DNA from: Desulfopila aestuarii DSM 18488
Lineage (GTDB): Bacteria > Desulfobacterota > Desulfobulbia > Desulfobulbales > Desulfocapsaceae
DNA length: 41,880 nt
Reading direction: 5' to 3'
NCBI GenBank assembly: GCA_945863875.1
Contig: CAMBBS010000038.1
Span: 1-41,880 of the forward strand
Made by a program: the position numbers and the translations under genes. This document shows positions 35,380 to 41,880 of this stretch, one piece after another (the stretch's first letter is position 1; each line of letters begins with the position of its first letter). The notes beneath the pieces are model-generated. The model saw only the letters and a program-made list of their open reading frames with translations. It was not told where the DNA came from and ran no database searches.

Positions 35380-35624
35380 ATGAAATTCAGGTTCATCCGG
35401 CTGAAGCGTACTTCAGGTTTAAAACACTCTGAAATCAAAAGGAAATCAAAAACTTGAATTTATCAAAAGCATTCAAAATAACCTTTGCTTGTGTGCCAAC
35501 GACCTGTGATCAGAAAGCTTTTGATTGGGACGAAAAGCTTGAACCTTTCTTGCTAATGCAAATCCTGTTGATTTTACATAACAAAAATGAAAAGTACGCT
35601 TCAGCCGGAAGAACCAGAATTCAT
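35380..35624. mobile_element. 245-bp element with long terminal inverted repeats (MITE-like)
   Basis: Inner arms of 18 bp are perfectly complementary (35396-35413 with 35592-35609). Pairing continues outward to 35380 and 35624 with two mismatches and one single-base gap, giving about 33-bp arms. The interior of about 180 bases is AT-rich and non-coding. There is no transposase. It lies about 100 bases after the DDAH-like gene. No target-site duplication was clear. Confidence 0.55.
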
Positions 35625-36292
35625 GCTCCTGAAAAACATTGCTGACGCCGAGCAACACCGGTTTATTTATTTTTTCCATATGGTGCTGTTTATTGTACTG
35701 GCCGGCCTTGTCGCTAAGGAACGGGATATCGACCTGTGTATCGGCACCTTTCTGAAACATCGGCTTTACAGCCGTCGGCTGCCCTTTCTCTTTTTTACCA
35801 CTGTCATGATAGTGCCGACATTTTTTCTTTAACGGGTAATTTTACGGTCTGGTGCTGCCAAGTACGGATGGCTACATCCAGGGGTCATGTCCACGGCATT
35901 CGGCATCCCGTTCTTTTGTGTCCTTCGTGGTTCCTGCTGCTGATCATAGGTGTCGAGCTGGCCCCATTACGGCGCCTTCTGATACAGCAGGGATTCCTAC
36001 AACAAGATTCTCTCTACCGCGGGGTGATATGCAATGAGCTATTTCAAGAATTAGGGCCTGACTGGAGAAAAATAGTGATACGCACGGTCCAGTTGCGTTT
36101 TTTTGCTTATGTGGGGAGTTCTCTCGACTGCGACCATCGTTCACTGTGGCCAGGACATAAAAATCGAGGGGAAAAATCCGACAGTGGAATCTTTTTTATA
36201 CAATTGAGACTGGTAATTACGACACCAACGTGCGCTCTTCCACAAATACACGCGCCGCGCATAAAATATGCGTTATCAGAGGGAGGATACGG
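35625..36292. other. Region without a supportable gene
   Basis: Open frames of 60-190 codons exist, but none has a good ribosome site or a recognisable family, and several overlap in different frames. One (35587-35832 plus) reads a hydrophobic stretch and could be a decayed membrane protein. The stretch lies between the inverted-repeat element and the resolvase remnant, so decayed mobile DNA is likely. Confidence 0.4.
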
Positions 36293-36480
36293 GTGAAAAC
36301 AAAAGGAGTAAAGTTCGGACGTAAGGCCAAACTCACAACTGACAGATGGCTGAGATAAAAAAGCGTTTGATGTCTGACCCTTTCGTTAAGAAAGCAGACC
36401 TGATGAAAGAATATGAAATCAGCCGTGCAACATTCTATTGACTTCTAAACAATTTCAATGCTGAGCAAGCAATAGACTGA
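36293..36480 (+). pseudogene. 3' remnant of a serine resolvase/invertase
   Basis: The sequence reads VKTKGVKFGRKAKLTTD, then after a frame change EIKKRLMSDPFVKKADLMKEY, EISRATFY, a TGA, and LLNNFNAEQAID ending at 36480. This is the linker and C-terminal HTH of a serine recombinase of the Pin/Tn3-resolvase type. A frameshift near 36347 and a TGA replacing a CGA arginine codon make it dead. The catalytic N-terminal domain is missing. Confidence 0.75.
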
Positions 36481-36608
36481 CACATCTCAGTTAGATCCTC
36501 CATGAATTCATCTCAGTGCATTATTCAAACGATGCCTTTTTTTGGGCAATCTTACAAAGTGATATCCTGTCATCAGTTTTTCAGCAAACTAAACTCTTTA
36601 CTCAACAA

Positions 36609-36620
36609 GGTAAATTTACC
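36609..36620. promoter_or_regulatory. 12-bp perfect palindrome upstream of the HipB-like remnant
   Basis: GGTAAATTTACC is a perfect palindrome 36 bases before the HipB-like remnant. Antitoxin repressors often bind such sites, but the gene is broken, so this may be a relic. Confidence 0.25.
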
Positions 36621-36655
36621 CTAACGTACTATGTGCTGGACATAAAGGGAGATGT

Positions 36656-36814
36656 CGTGAAAAAAGGATAGCAGACATTATTCGATTCCACCGAAAACTG
36701 AGTGGGCTGACGACGCAGCTAGAGCTTGCTGAAATAGCGGATGTCGGCAAGAGCCTGGTGTATGACGTGGAAAAGGGCAAGTTGAGCCTTCGCTTAGACA
36801 ACTTGCTCGATTAA
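36656..36814 (+). pseudogene. Truncated HipB-like XRE-family antitoxin
   Basis: The frame reads RIADIIRFHRKLSGLT, TQLELAEIADVGKSLVYDVEKG, KLSLRLDNLLD and a TAA. This is the helix-turn-helix of HipB/y4mF-type antitoxins. No start codon exists in this frame: an ATG at 36651 with AGGGAG before it is out of frame. The C-terminus is also short. Presumably an indel near the start and a 3' truncation killed it. No HipA-like gene is present. Confidence 0.7.
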
Positions 36815-36820
36815 TCTATA

Positions 36821-37126
36821 TTATGTCGCCAGATTAACAAAATCCAACCGTGCAAATTTACTCAAATGAACCTCTTTTCGCGCGCGCCAAAGGTTGTGAT
36901 TGTCCTGCATCAACAACCAGCTTTCCGGTGATCTGCACAAAACCTTGGAAAGTTTCAGAGCCAGTGCGGGAGAAACATCAGTTTTACCGTTGAGCAACCG
37001 ACTGACCAAACCTGTGCTTACCTGAAGCTTACAAGCCAGCTCATTTGATCCGACATCAAATGGCTCCAAGTAAACCCTTTTAATAAAGGCTCCTGGGAGT
37101 AAGGGGTTATGCTGTTGAATAGTCAT
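36821..37126 (-). CDS. higA: HigA-family antitoxin
   Basis: The 101-residue protein has an XRE-type HTH (ELACKLQVSTGLVSRLLNGKTDVSPALALKLSKVL) and the SPESWLLMQDNHNLW motif of HigA antitoxins. It should neutralise the adjacent toxin and repress the pair. It lies 14 bases downstream of the toxin gene; toxin-first order is typical for higBA. Confidence 0.9.
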   Translation of the reverse strand: MTIQQHNPLLPGAFIKRVYLEPFDVGSNELACKLQVSTGLVSRLLNGKTDVSPALALKLSKVLCRSPESWLLMQDNHNLWRARKEVHLSKFARLDFVNLAT

Positions 37127-37140
37127 CTATCTCCCTCTAT

Positions 37141-37419
37141 CTAATGGTAATATTCAGAATGGACCCAATAAGCGTTACCGTCTGTAAACTCAAAAACAAT
37201 TCTCCAGTTTCCGCTCACATTAACGGCCAAAAGTCCAAGATGATCACCCTTAAGTTGGTGTAACCGCCATCCCGGCCAATCCATATCGTCAATTTCCGTG
37301 GCAGTATGCAGGGCTTGCAAACGCTCCTCACAATGCAGAGCATATTGAGGATTTATTCCCGCCATGCTGCCGGTTGTAAAAAACCGTTGCAGTCCTTTAT
37401 GGTTAAAACTTTTGATCAT
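37141..37419 (-). CDS. higB: HigB/RelE-family toxin
   Basis: The 92-residue protein begins IKSFNHKGLQRFFTTGSMAGI and has the C-terminal WRIVFEFTDGNAYWVHSEYYH of HigB toxins, which cleave mRNA at the ribosome. Length is normal and no lesion is visible. It is followed by higA. No obvious promoter dyad was seen upstream; 37420-37641 holds no gene. Confidence 0.9.
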   Translation of the reverse strand: MIKSFNHKGLQRFFTTGSMAGINPQYALHCEERLQALHTATEIDDMDWPGWRLHQLKGDHLGLLAVNVSGNWRIVFEFTDGNAYWVHSEYYH

Positions 37420-37641
37420 AATTTACGGTAAAACACATCGGGCTGTTGTGCAGCAGTAAACGATCGCATTGGTGTTAATTTCCCTTAACCTGGACGTCCA
37501 CCTACCTGCGGCAGTGGCTCCCGCTGCACATTTACATGTAGACCAGCGTGAATTAATCTGGGGACACGCCGCCTCTCACACTCCAGCGTATTACTTGCGA
37601 TATCTACGTATCCTGGAAGATCGATATTCAAGACTTTTTGC

Positions 37642-37992
37642 TTAATCAACGACAACTTTGCCCATAAACGACTCCAGACGTTCAATTTGCTCGTCGGTCA
37701 ACTCCGCAAAACGCAGACCACAGCGGCGATAGGATATAGTCCCGTTCGACAGGGGCAGGTCCTCCACCGATTGCACCGGTACTCCACCTAGCCAGAGATC
37801 CTCGTGATGATAGAGATCAACCCTGTCCACCCCGGCGGTACGGCACTTATTTCCGATATACCGGAAACTAATCCCTCCCCGGCTTATATCAAGAAGATGA
37901 AAAACACTCTCTCTGTCCTGCCCCATGGCAAGAAGAGCGCGCTCCATGGTGCTATACCGCGGGTAAGCCCGCCTTTCAGAATTTTTTTGCAC
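37642..37992 (-). CDS. PilZ-domain protein, probable c-di-GMP receptor
   Basis: The 116-residue protein has the two PilZ signatures: RRAYPR near residue 7 (RxxxR) and LDISRGGISF near residue 34 (D/NxSxxG). Both are the residues that grip cyclic di-GMP. It is a single-domain protein. It lies 30 bases downstream of the sugar transferase on the same strand, so it may control polysaccharide output through c-di-GMP. That link is an inference from position. Confidence 0.85.
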   Translation of the reverse strand: MQKNSERRAYPRYSTMERALLAMGQDRESVFHLLDISRGGISFRYIGNKCRTAGVDRVDLYHHEDLWLGGVPVQSVEDLPLSNGTISYRRCGLRFAELTDEQIERLESFMGKVVVD

Positions 37993-38022
37993 TGCTCGCC
38001 CCCTTATTATCTCCAGCCAACC

Positions 38023-39405
38023 TCACCGTCCCCCCTTGGCAAACAGAACAGTTTTCACCGTTCGAAAAATAACCAGAAGATCCAGCGGCACCGACATGTG
38101 CTTGATATAGTATAAATCGTATTCCAACTTGCGCAGCGCATCCTCCTCCGAGGCCCCATAGGGATAACAGACCTGTGCCCAGCCGGTTACTCCCGGCCTG
38201 ACAGCATGGCGGATATCATAAAAGGGGATAGACTCCTTCAGCCTCTCGACAAAGACAGGCCGCTCCGGACGCGGGCCCACCAGACTCATCTCCCCCTTGA
38301 GCACATTGAAGAGCTGCGGCAGCTCGTCGATTCTTATTTTCCGCATAAACGAACCAAACCTGGTCACCCGGCTGTCATTGGTAGAGGCCCAGACCGCTCC
38401 ATCCTTTTCGGCATCTTCCACCATGGATCGAAACTTGATGACATGAAACAGATGTCGCGCCTTGCCAACCCGTTCCTGCATATAAAACACCGGCCCCGGC
38501 GACTCCATCTTGATGATGAGCGCCGCTCCAGCCATGACCGGCGCGCTCAGCACAGCAAGAATGAGTGACAGCAGGATATCAATACACCTCTTGCCTAAAA
38601 GCTGAACCCTGCCGGCGGAAAAGCCATCGGAAAACACGACCCAGGAGGGGTCCATCCGCTCCACCAGAATCTTTGCCGTCAGCTTTTCATAAAAACTAAC
38701 GCCTCCCTCAATGGACACTCCCTGCAGTTTATAGGCCATCAGTTCCCGAATAGGGGTCGCCCCCCGTCTGTCATCCAGGGCAAGAACAAGCCGGTCTATG
38801 TCATTGTTCAGCAACTGTTGGTCTATCTCCTTGATATTTTCATACACAGGAACATTTTTCGGATTATATAAAGGAGTACCGGCACCGACAAAGGCTTTTA
38901 TGTAATAGGGCGCATCAAGCCGCTCCTCGATCTCCCGGGTGATATCCGCAGCCAGCTTGCCCGTGCCCATGATGGCAATTGAATGGACAAAAAGCTGCTT
39001 CTGGAGAATAGCAATATATGCCGCACGCCACAGTATCAGCAAAAGATAGAGTATAAAGTAGCTGGTCCAGAATATGCGGGTAGGAATGGTTGCCGTCGGC
39101 ATCACATAATAAAACAGACCGAGAACTATACAGCCGACACCAAACGCCTGGGTGATCCTGGTGGCCGTTGCCGCCAAAGGATAGTTCTCACGCAACTCAT
39201 AGAGATCAAAGAAATAGAGGCAGATTTGAAAAACGACCGTCACCAGCAGGGCCTGCTCCACACAGCCAAAAAGGTCAATACGCAGTATCGCCCACCCGTT
39301 GAACAGCCAATTGACCAGGAAAAGACTAAAAAATATCAGCCCTCCTTCGCCAAAGAAAAAAGCAATGTTTCTCAGTGGATAATATTTATTGAAGATATGG
39401 GGCAT
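38023..39405 (-). CDS. Polyprenyl-phosphate sugar transferase, TIGR03013 (PEP-CTERM/exosortase-associated) type
   Basis: The 460-residue protein has an N-terminal group of four or five membrane helices, a Rossmann-like middle region (AIMGTGKLAADITREIEERL), a further helix near 270-290, and a C-terminal bacterial sugar transferase domain: KRCIDILLSLILA, SPGPVFYMQERVGK, FHVIKFRSMVEDAEKDGAVWA, RKIRIDELPQLFNVLKGEMSLVGPRPERP. It should transfer the first sugar-phosphate to undecaprenyl phosphate for exopolysaccharide. The DGAVWA stretch fits the EpsB-like group linked to exosortase systems. No other polysaccharide or exosortase gene is in the window. The upstream side is occupied by toxin-antitoxin genes and there is no clear Shine-Dalgarno. 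Confidence 0.88.
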   Translation of the reverse strand: MPHIFNKYYPLRNIAFFFGEGGLIFFSLFLVNWLFNGWAILRIDLFGCVEQALLVTVVFQICLYFFDLYELRENYPLAATATRITQAFGVGCIVLGLFYYVMPTATIPTRIFWTSYFILYLLLILWRAAYIAILQKQLFVHSIAIMGTGKLAADITREIEERLDAPYYIKAFVGAGTPLYNPKNVPVYENIKEIDQQLLNNDIDRLVLALDDRRGATPIRELMAYKLQGVSIEGGVSFYEKLTAKILVERMDPSWVVFSDGFSAGRVQLLGKRCIDILLSLILAVLSAPVMAGAALIIKMESPGPVFYMQERVGKARHLFHVIKFRSMVEDAEKDGAVWASTNDSRVTRFGSFMRKIRIDELPQLFNVLKGEMSLVGPRPERPVFVERLKESIPFYDIRHAVRPGVTGWAQVCYPYGASEEDALRKLEYDLYYIKHMSVPLDLLVIFRTVKTVLFAKGGR

Positions 39406-39421
39406 GGCGCAGGCTGTTTAT

Positions 39422-39700
39422 TTAAATGAGACAAAATGTCTCTTCGTAGATGTTTTTCCTGGGACCTATGGCAAATATTTCCAGGATTTTTTCTGGAACG
39501 ACTATTCGATAAATAATTCTGTAACGTTTAACACGATAACTTCTCAGACCGTGCAGTTCTTCTTTGAGCGATTTGCCGCTGTTGGGATTTTGTATCAGGA
39601 AATGCAGCGCAGCCCTGATATCCGCCTTAATAAGCGGGTGCAGGTTGCGGACAAGTGACACCACGCCTTCAGGTACCCTGAGAAGATACTCGTCACCCAT
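39422..39700 (-). CDS. RelE/ParE-family toxin
   Basis: The 92-residue protein has the RelE core: SLKEELHGLRSYRVKRYRIIYRI and the C-terminal IFAIGPRKNIYEE. Members are ribosome-dependent mRNA interferases or gyrase poisons. It begins 6 bases after a Phd/YefM-type antitoxin on the same strand, and ends 16 bases before the sugar transferase start. It looks intact. Confidence 0.88.
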   Translation of the reverse strand: MGDEYLLRVPEGVVSLVRNLHPLIKADIRAALHFLIQNPNSGKSLKEELHGLRSYRVKRYRIIYRIVVPEKILEIFAIGPRKNIYEETFCLI

Positions 39701-39706
39701 GAGCGC

Positions 39707-39967
39707 TCAATCAAAAAGCTCCTCGAGGGTGTACAGCGACGCCTTTTCTTTCTTCAGCGCAGACAGGCCTTTTTTTATCTCCTTCATAAAATCGGCATCA
39801 AAACGGATTTGCATGGTTGCCCGCCAGCTTTCAAACTCGCCGAGACTTACCAAGACAGCAACGGGTTTACCGTTTTTCGTGATAATAACCTCTTCGTCGG
39901 TCCTGTTAACGGCATCCGTCAGGGCACTTAATTTCATTTTTGCTTCAGAAACAGAAAGAGTAGGCAT
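39707..39967 (-). CDS. Phd/YefM-family antitoxin
   Basis: The 86-residue protein starts with LSVSEAKMKLSALTDAVNRTDEEVIITKNGKPVAVLVSLGEFES, the classic Phd/YefM fold that binds DNA as a dimer. The C-terminal part (LSALKKEKASLYTLEELFD) is the unstructured toxin-binding tail. It heads a two-gene module with the RelE-type toxin. Confidence 0.88.
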   Translation of the reverse strand: MPTLSVSEAKMKLSALTDAVNRTDEEVIITKNGKPVAVLVSLGEFESWRATMQIRFDADFMKEIKKGLSALKKEKASLYTLEELFD

Positions 39968-39980
39968 ATCTTGACCTCAA

Positions 39981-40012
39981 TTAAGGTTAACCATTATTTA
40001 GCCTAATCTTAA
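39981..40012. promoter_or_regulatory. Possible autoregulatory dyad of the Phd-RelE module
   Basis: TTAAGGTTA (39981-39989) pairs with TAATCTTAA (40004-40012) with one mismatch, 14 bases apart, starting 14 bases before the antitoxin ATG. Phd-type proteins bind such sites. It also contains an internal GGTTAACC palindrome. Confidence 0.35.
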
Positions 40013-40030
40013 GTTTTTTACCGATGGGTG

Positions 40031-40222
40031 TCAAGGCAATACACGCTCCCAGGCCGAGAAGAATACTGTCTCCTGTTTTTTCAGGTCACCGTTCTTCTTT
40101 TCGCCGATATCAGGATGAAAAGCAGCCGAGCTGACTGCTTCATCAAGCTCAACCACAATATTATCGTGAAGCTTTTTATAACTCCGTGCGAATCGGCGCG
40201 TCTGATGGACATCCCATGTCAT
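40031..40222 (-). CDS. RelE-type toxin, probably truncated (63 aa)
   Basis: The start MTWDVHQTRRFARSYKKLHDNIVVELDEAVSSAAFHPDIGEKKNGDLK resembles RelE/ParE-like toxins with a WDVHQT opening, which normally run to about 85-90 residues. Here the homology ends at GDLK and the last 15 residues (QETVFFSAWERVLP) do not match; the conserved YLLGY-type core is missing. It starts by a 4-base overlap with an antitoxin gene (ATGA). It is most likely a crippled toxin kept with its antitoxin. Confidence 0.6.
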   Translation of the reverse strand: MTWDVHQTRRFARSYKKLHDNIVVELDEAVSSAAFHPDIGEKKNGDLKKQETVFFSAWERVLP

Positions 40223-40395
40223 GCTTGGACTACCGTGCGCGGAAGAAACGGTTCGCAGCCTTCCCGGGGTTCAGCCATACCGATCAGACACTCAGCGATA
40301 AATGAGGCGGGCAAATCCGGATTATCCAAAGCCGCCCGGCCGACCATAGCCCAAAACTCAATTTGCCCCTGAGTAGAAGTTGCGGATATCCACAT
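40219..40395 (-). CDS. ParD-like antitoxin, 58 aa
   Basis: A short gene upstream of and overlapping the toxin: MWISATSTQGQIEFWAMVGR, then AALDNPDLPASFIAECLIG, MAEPREGCEPF. The STQGQIEFWAMVGRAALDNPDLP core is characteristic of ParD-like antitoxins (PF11903-type, from memory). The stop TGA overlaps the toxin ATG, so translation is coupled. There is no strong Shine-Dalgarno before the ATG at 40395. The start of the family (usually an SxT/V-rich strand) may be shortened here. I consider it a real gene because the toxin start and stop overlap agree. Confidence 0.65.
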   Translation of the reverse strand: MWISATSTQGQIEFWAMVGRAALDNPDLPASFIAECLIGMAEPREGCEPFLPRTVVQA

Positions 40396-40418
40396 CTACA
40401 ATGCAGGATAAATTTATG

Positions 40419-41606
40419 CTACCCCGGAACCGCAGCGGAACTGTGATTCTTCCCAGTAATTTTCAGATAATCTAAAACCGAGCGAGGCGAAAAACTGAGT
40501 TGCCTCATTTTTTGAGTTACATTGGATACGCCCTTGCTCTTGAGGAGGCCGACAGCAAATCTCCTTGGTCGGGTGATGTTTTCCAGACCGTAACCTTTTC
40601 AGATTCTACAACGATCCTCATCGAAATTCCAGTCAAGGATGTAGTAGCGGCTATTTTCAATGCTCCAGTGCTGACGGTTGTCTCCTAGGATCTGTTCGGC
40701 GGTTGCCAGGTTGGGAGTTTTACAGGTGATACCGTGTGCGACAACTCGTGTATTTTTTCTCTTTTTTTCCGGTAAGTTACTCGGTCAAATTTGAAGGCTT
40801 GGGCGACATGGGGAAATTTCAGACATGCATTCAGTTCCGTGGTCACCCAGCTTCTTCTGGATTCATTTCGGCCATGGTTGGGCTTATCCTTGGTTGTATG
40901 GTCAGGAGCCCAGGAAACATTTTCGAAAAATGAAGCGACTTCCTTGAGGAGTTTCTCTTGGTTGGTCTTGGTGGTGAAGTGATAATGCGCATCTCTTTTC
41001 AGGGCGATGTATTCGGCAAGCTCACGCTGGGTCAACAGGGGCCTCGGCGGTGATGGTTTTCCCTTGAATATCCAAGGACTCGAGGAGGGGGATAGCGGTT
41101 TTGATTTCGTTGGTCAGTTTTTCTTTTTTGCTTCCTTTTACAGGCAAGGTGCCAACTTTGTTTGGGTGGAGCTTTGTTTGCACTGGTAGCCGACGGCAAC
41201 CATGATATGAATTTGCCGGCCGCTGCCGTCAACGGCATTGCACGTGGTTTTTCCGTCGACCGCCAGACTGTCGTCGATTGCACCAAATTGGGCATTCCAT
41301 TGCTGGAGCGCCCCGGTCCAGCTCCCTCGGTACTCTGCGAATCAATACATTACGAATGGTGCTTTCACTGGGGACGCTATTTTTTCTGTGACTGAAACAA
41401 CAGCCAAAGCGGTCGCGAGCTTTCGGCGATAAGCTCTGGGCCCAGTCAGCAATTGCTTTATAGCCGCGCATGCCGCATAAAATCGCTCCAGCTGAAATGG
41501 CCAGGACGACATGAACAGGGTGTTTCCTGCCCTGGGCACGACGAGGATCATTGATTGTTTTGAAAAAACCTGGAAGAGATCGCATTTGTTCGGCGGTAAG
41601 TTACAT
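40419..41606 (-). pseudogene. ISAs1-family transposase, decayed
   Basis: Reading on the minus strand across several frames gives the whole of an ISAs1 transposase: LTAEQMRSLPGFF, DPRRAQGRKHPVHVVLAISAGAILCGMRGYKAIADWAQ, SESTIRNVLIR, AIDDSLAVDGKTTCNAVDGSGRQIHIM, LLTQRELAEYIALKRDAHYHFT, TTELNACLKFPHV, and DWNFDEDRCRI near the end (TAG at 40419). Frames break at about 41317, 41165, 41040 and near 40685, each by one base. The first codons are ATG TAA, where MELTAEQM is expected. Catalytic residues DGK are present. It cannot make an intact transposase. Confidence 0.85.
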
Positions 41607-41880
41607 TCTTGGTACTCCTGTCACATAGTGTTGGGGAAGCGGGAAAGCAGATAACAATGAACGGGCGTTGCGCTGCAGGAGTTGCACGAAGACTAGCTTC
41701 GACGCTTGTCTGGTATTGCTGTAGCTGCTTCGAGTTCGTTGATATCCTTTGGTTTTGCCGATTAATTGCCAGTTTGCAGCGTGATAGATCGTCCCGATGA
41801 AGCGCGAAGGGTCGACAAAGGTTTCCATCATCAGGAGGGGAAATCCGAAACGATCTTGCCAGTCTTGTTGGATTCTTCGC
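41601..41880 (-). CDS. DUF4338 (DruA-like) protein, C-terminal part, cut by window edge
   Basis: The minus-strand frame is open from the right edge: RRIQQDWQDRFGFPLLMMET, then FVDPSRFIGTIYHAANWQ and LIGKTKGYQRTRSSYS. This matches the conserved C-terminal part of DUF4338 proteins, the family of Druantia DruA, many of which lie beside transposase genes. It stops at TAA 41601-41603, after the ATG at 41604-41606. The stop is in phase with the ISAs1 reading that follows: GTA CCA AGA ATG TAA CTT ACC GCC. With GAA in place of TAA, the two would make one chain. The N-terminal part lies outside the window. I see no other Druantia component. Confidence 0.6.
   Translation of the reverse strand, partial: RRIQQDWQDRFGFPLLMMETFVDPSRFIGTIYHAANWQLIGKTKGYQRTRSSYSNTRQASKLVFVQLLQRNARSLLSAFPLPQHYVTGVPRM

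Noticed and set aside
35587-36296. Overlapping ORFs in different frames
   Set aside because: No ribosome sites, no families, overlapping frames and position inside mobile debris; described as a region without a supported gene.
41601-41880. A Druantia antiphage system
   Set aside because: Only the DruA-like C-terminal part is present, beside an ISAs1 transposase. No DruB-E or helicase gene is seen, so a mobile-element origin is more likely. The part beyond the window edge cannot be judged.
1-41880. CRISPR array, tRNA or rRNA
   Set aside because: No regularly spaced repeats of 24-40 bases and no cloverleaf or rRNA-like stretch were recognised on reading both strands. A covariance-model scan was not possible.

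Overview
The window looks like a chromosomal segment of an anaerobic or facultative Gram-negative bacterium, most likely a Desulfobulbales-type member of the Desulfobacterota. The inference rests on gene content: NrfHA nitrite ammonification, a sigma-54 regulator with a PAS domain, a TIGR03013-type (PEP-CTERM/exosortase-associated) sugar transferase, PqiABC/MCE envelope genes, a CheB/CheR-kinase hybrid and many small envelope-stress proteins. No taxonomic marker gene (rRNA, tRNA, ribosomal protein) was seen, so the assignment is an inference.

Left part (1-12.5 kb): a partial transposase-like ORF at the edge, two unrecognised proteins, and a cluster of small envelope/stress genes (YeaQ/GlsB-type, lmo0937-type, AI-2E family, a small lipoprotein). 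Between them lie a CBS/HPP membrane pair and several dead genes: a CheR-kinase-receiver hybrid with a missing CheB part and three further lesions, a decayed lmo0937 copy, a startless BON-domain remnant and an IS66 tail. Three related hairpins sharing TGGTCASATATGACC lie between genes. The block ends with a PAS-AAA+-Fis regulator whose sigma-54 loop is GSFTGS.

Middle part (12.7-31 kb): mostly intact genes. A probable zinc-uptake operon (znuA-znuC-znuB-zur) sits behind tandem AT-rich dyads that look like a Zur operator. It is followed by a homocysteine S-methyltransferase-like gene with an 8-codon ORF overlapping its start, an AIM24/TIGR00266 protein, and a convergent 1250-residue protein combining an alpha/beta-hydrolase-like domain with a C-terminal CHAT (caspase-like) domain, both with apparent catalytic residues. 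Next come a four-gene pqiA-pqiA-pqiB-pqiC operon, a large MscS-type channel, a Cache-type chemoreceptor and an EamA exporter that shares a 22-bp-stem terminator with the chemoreceptor.

Right part (31-41.9 kb): an in-place chimera of an alanine-dehydrogenase-like 5' end and a GlnQ-like 3' end, then nrfHA, a dimethylargininase-like gene, and a stretch rich in mobile-element debris and toxin-antitoxin modules: a 245-bp inverted-repeat element, resolvase and HipB-like remnants, HigBA, Phd-RelE, and a short ParD-like antitoxin with a truncated RelE-like toxin. A PilZ protein and an isolated sugar transferase lie among them. The right edge is a decayed ISAs1-family transposase that reads in phase with a DUF4338 (DruA-like) ORF, separated by one stop codon.

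The best candidates for something under-described are the CHAT/hydrolase protein with its AIM24 neighbour, the dispersed hairpin family, the short-ORF-coupled methyltransferase start, and the DUF4338-ISAs1 arrangement.
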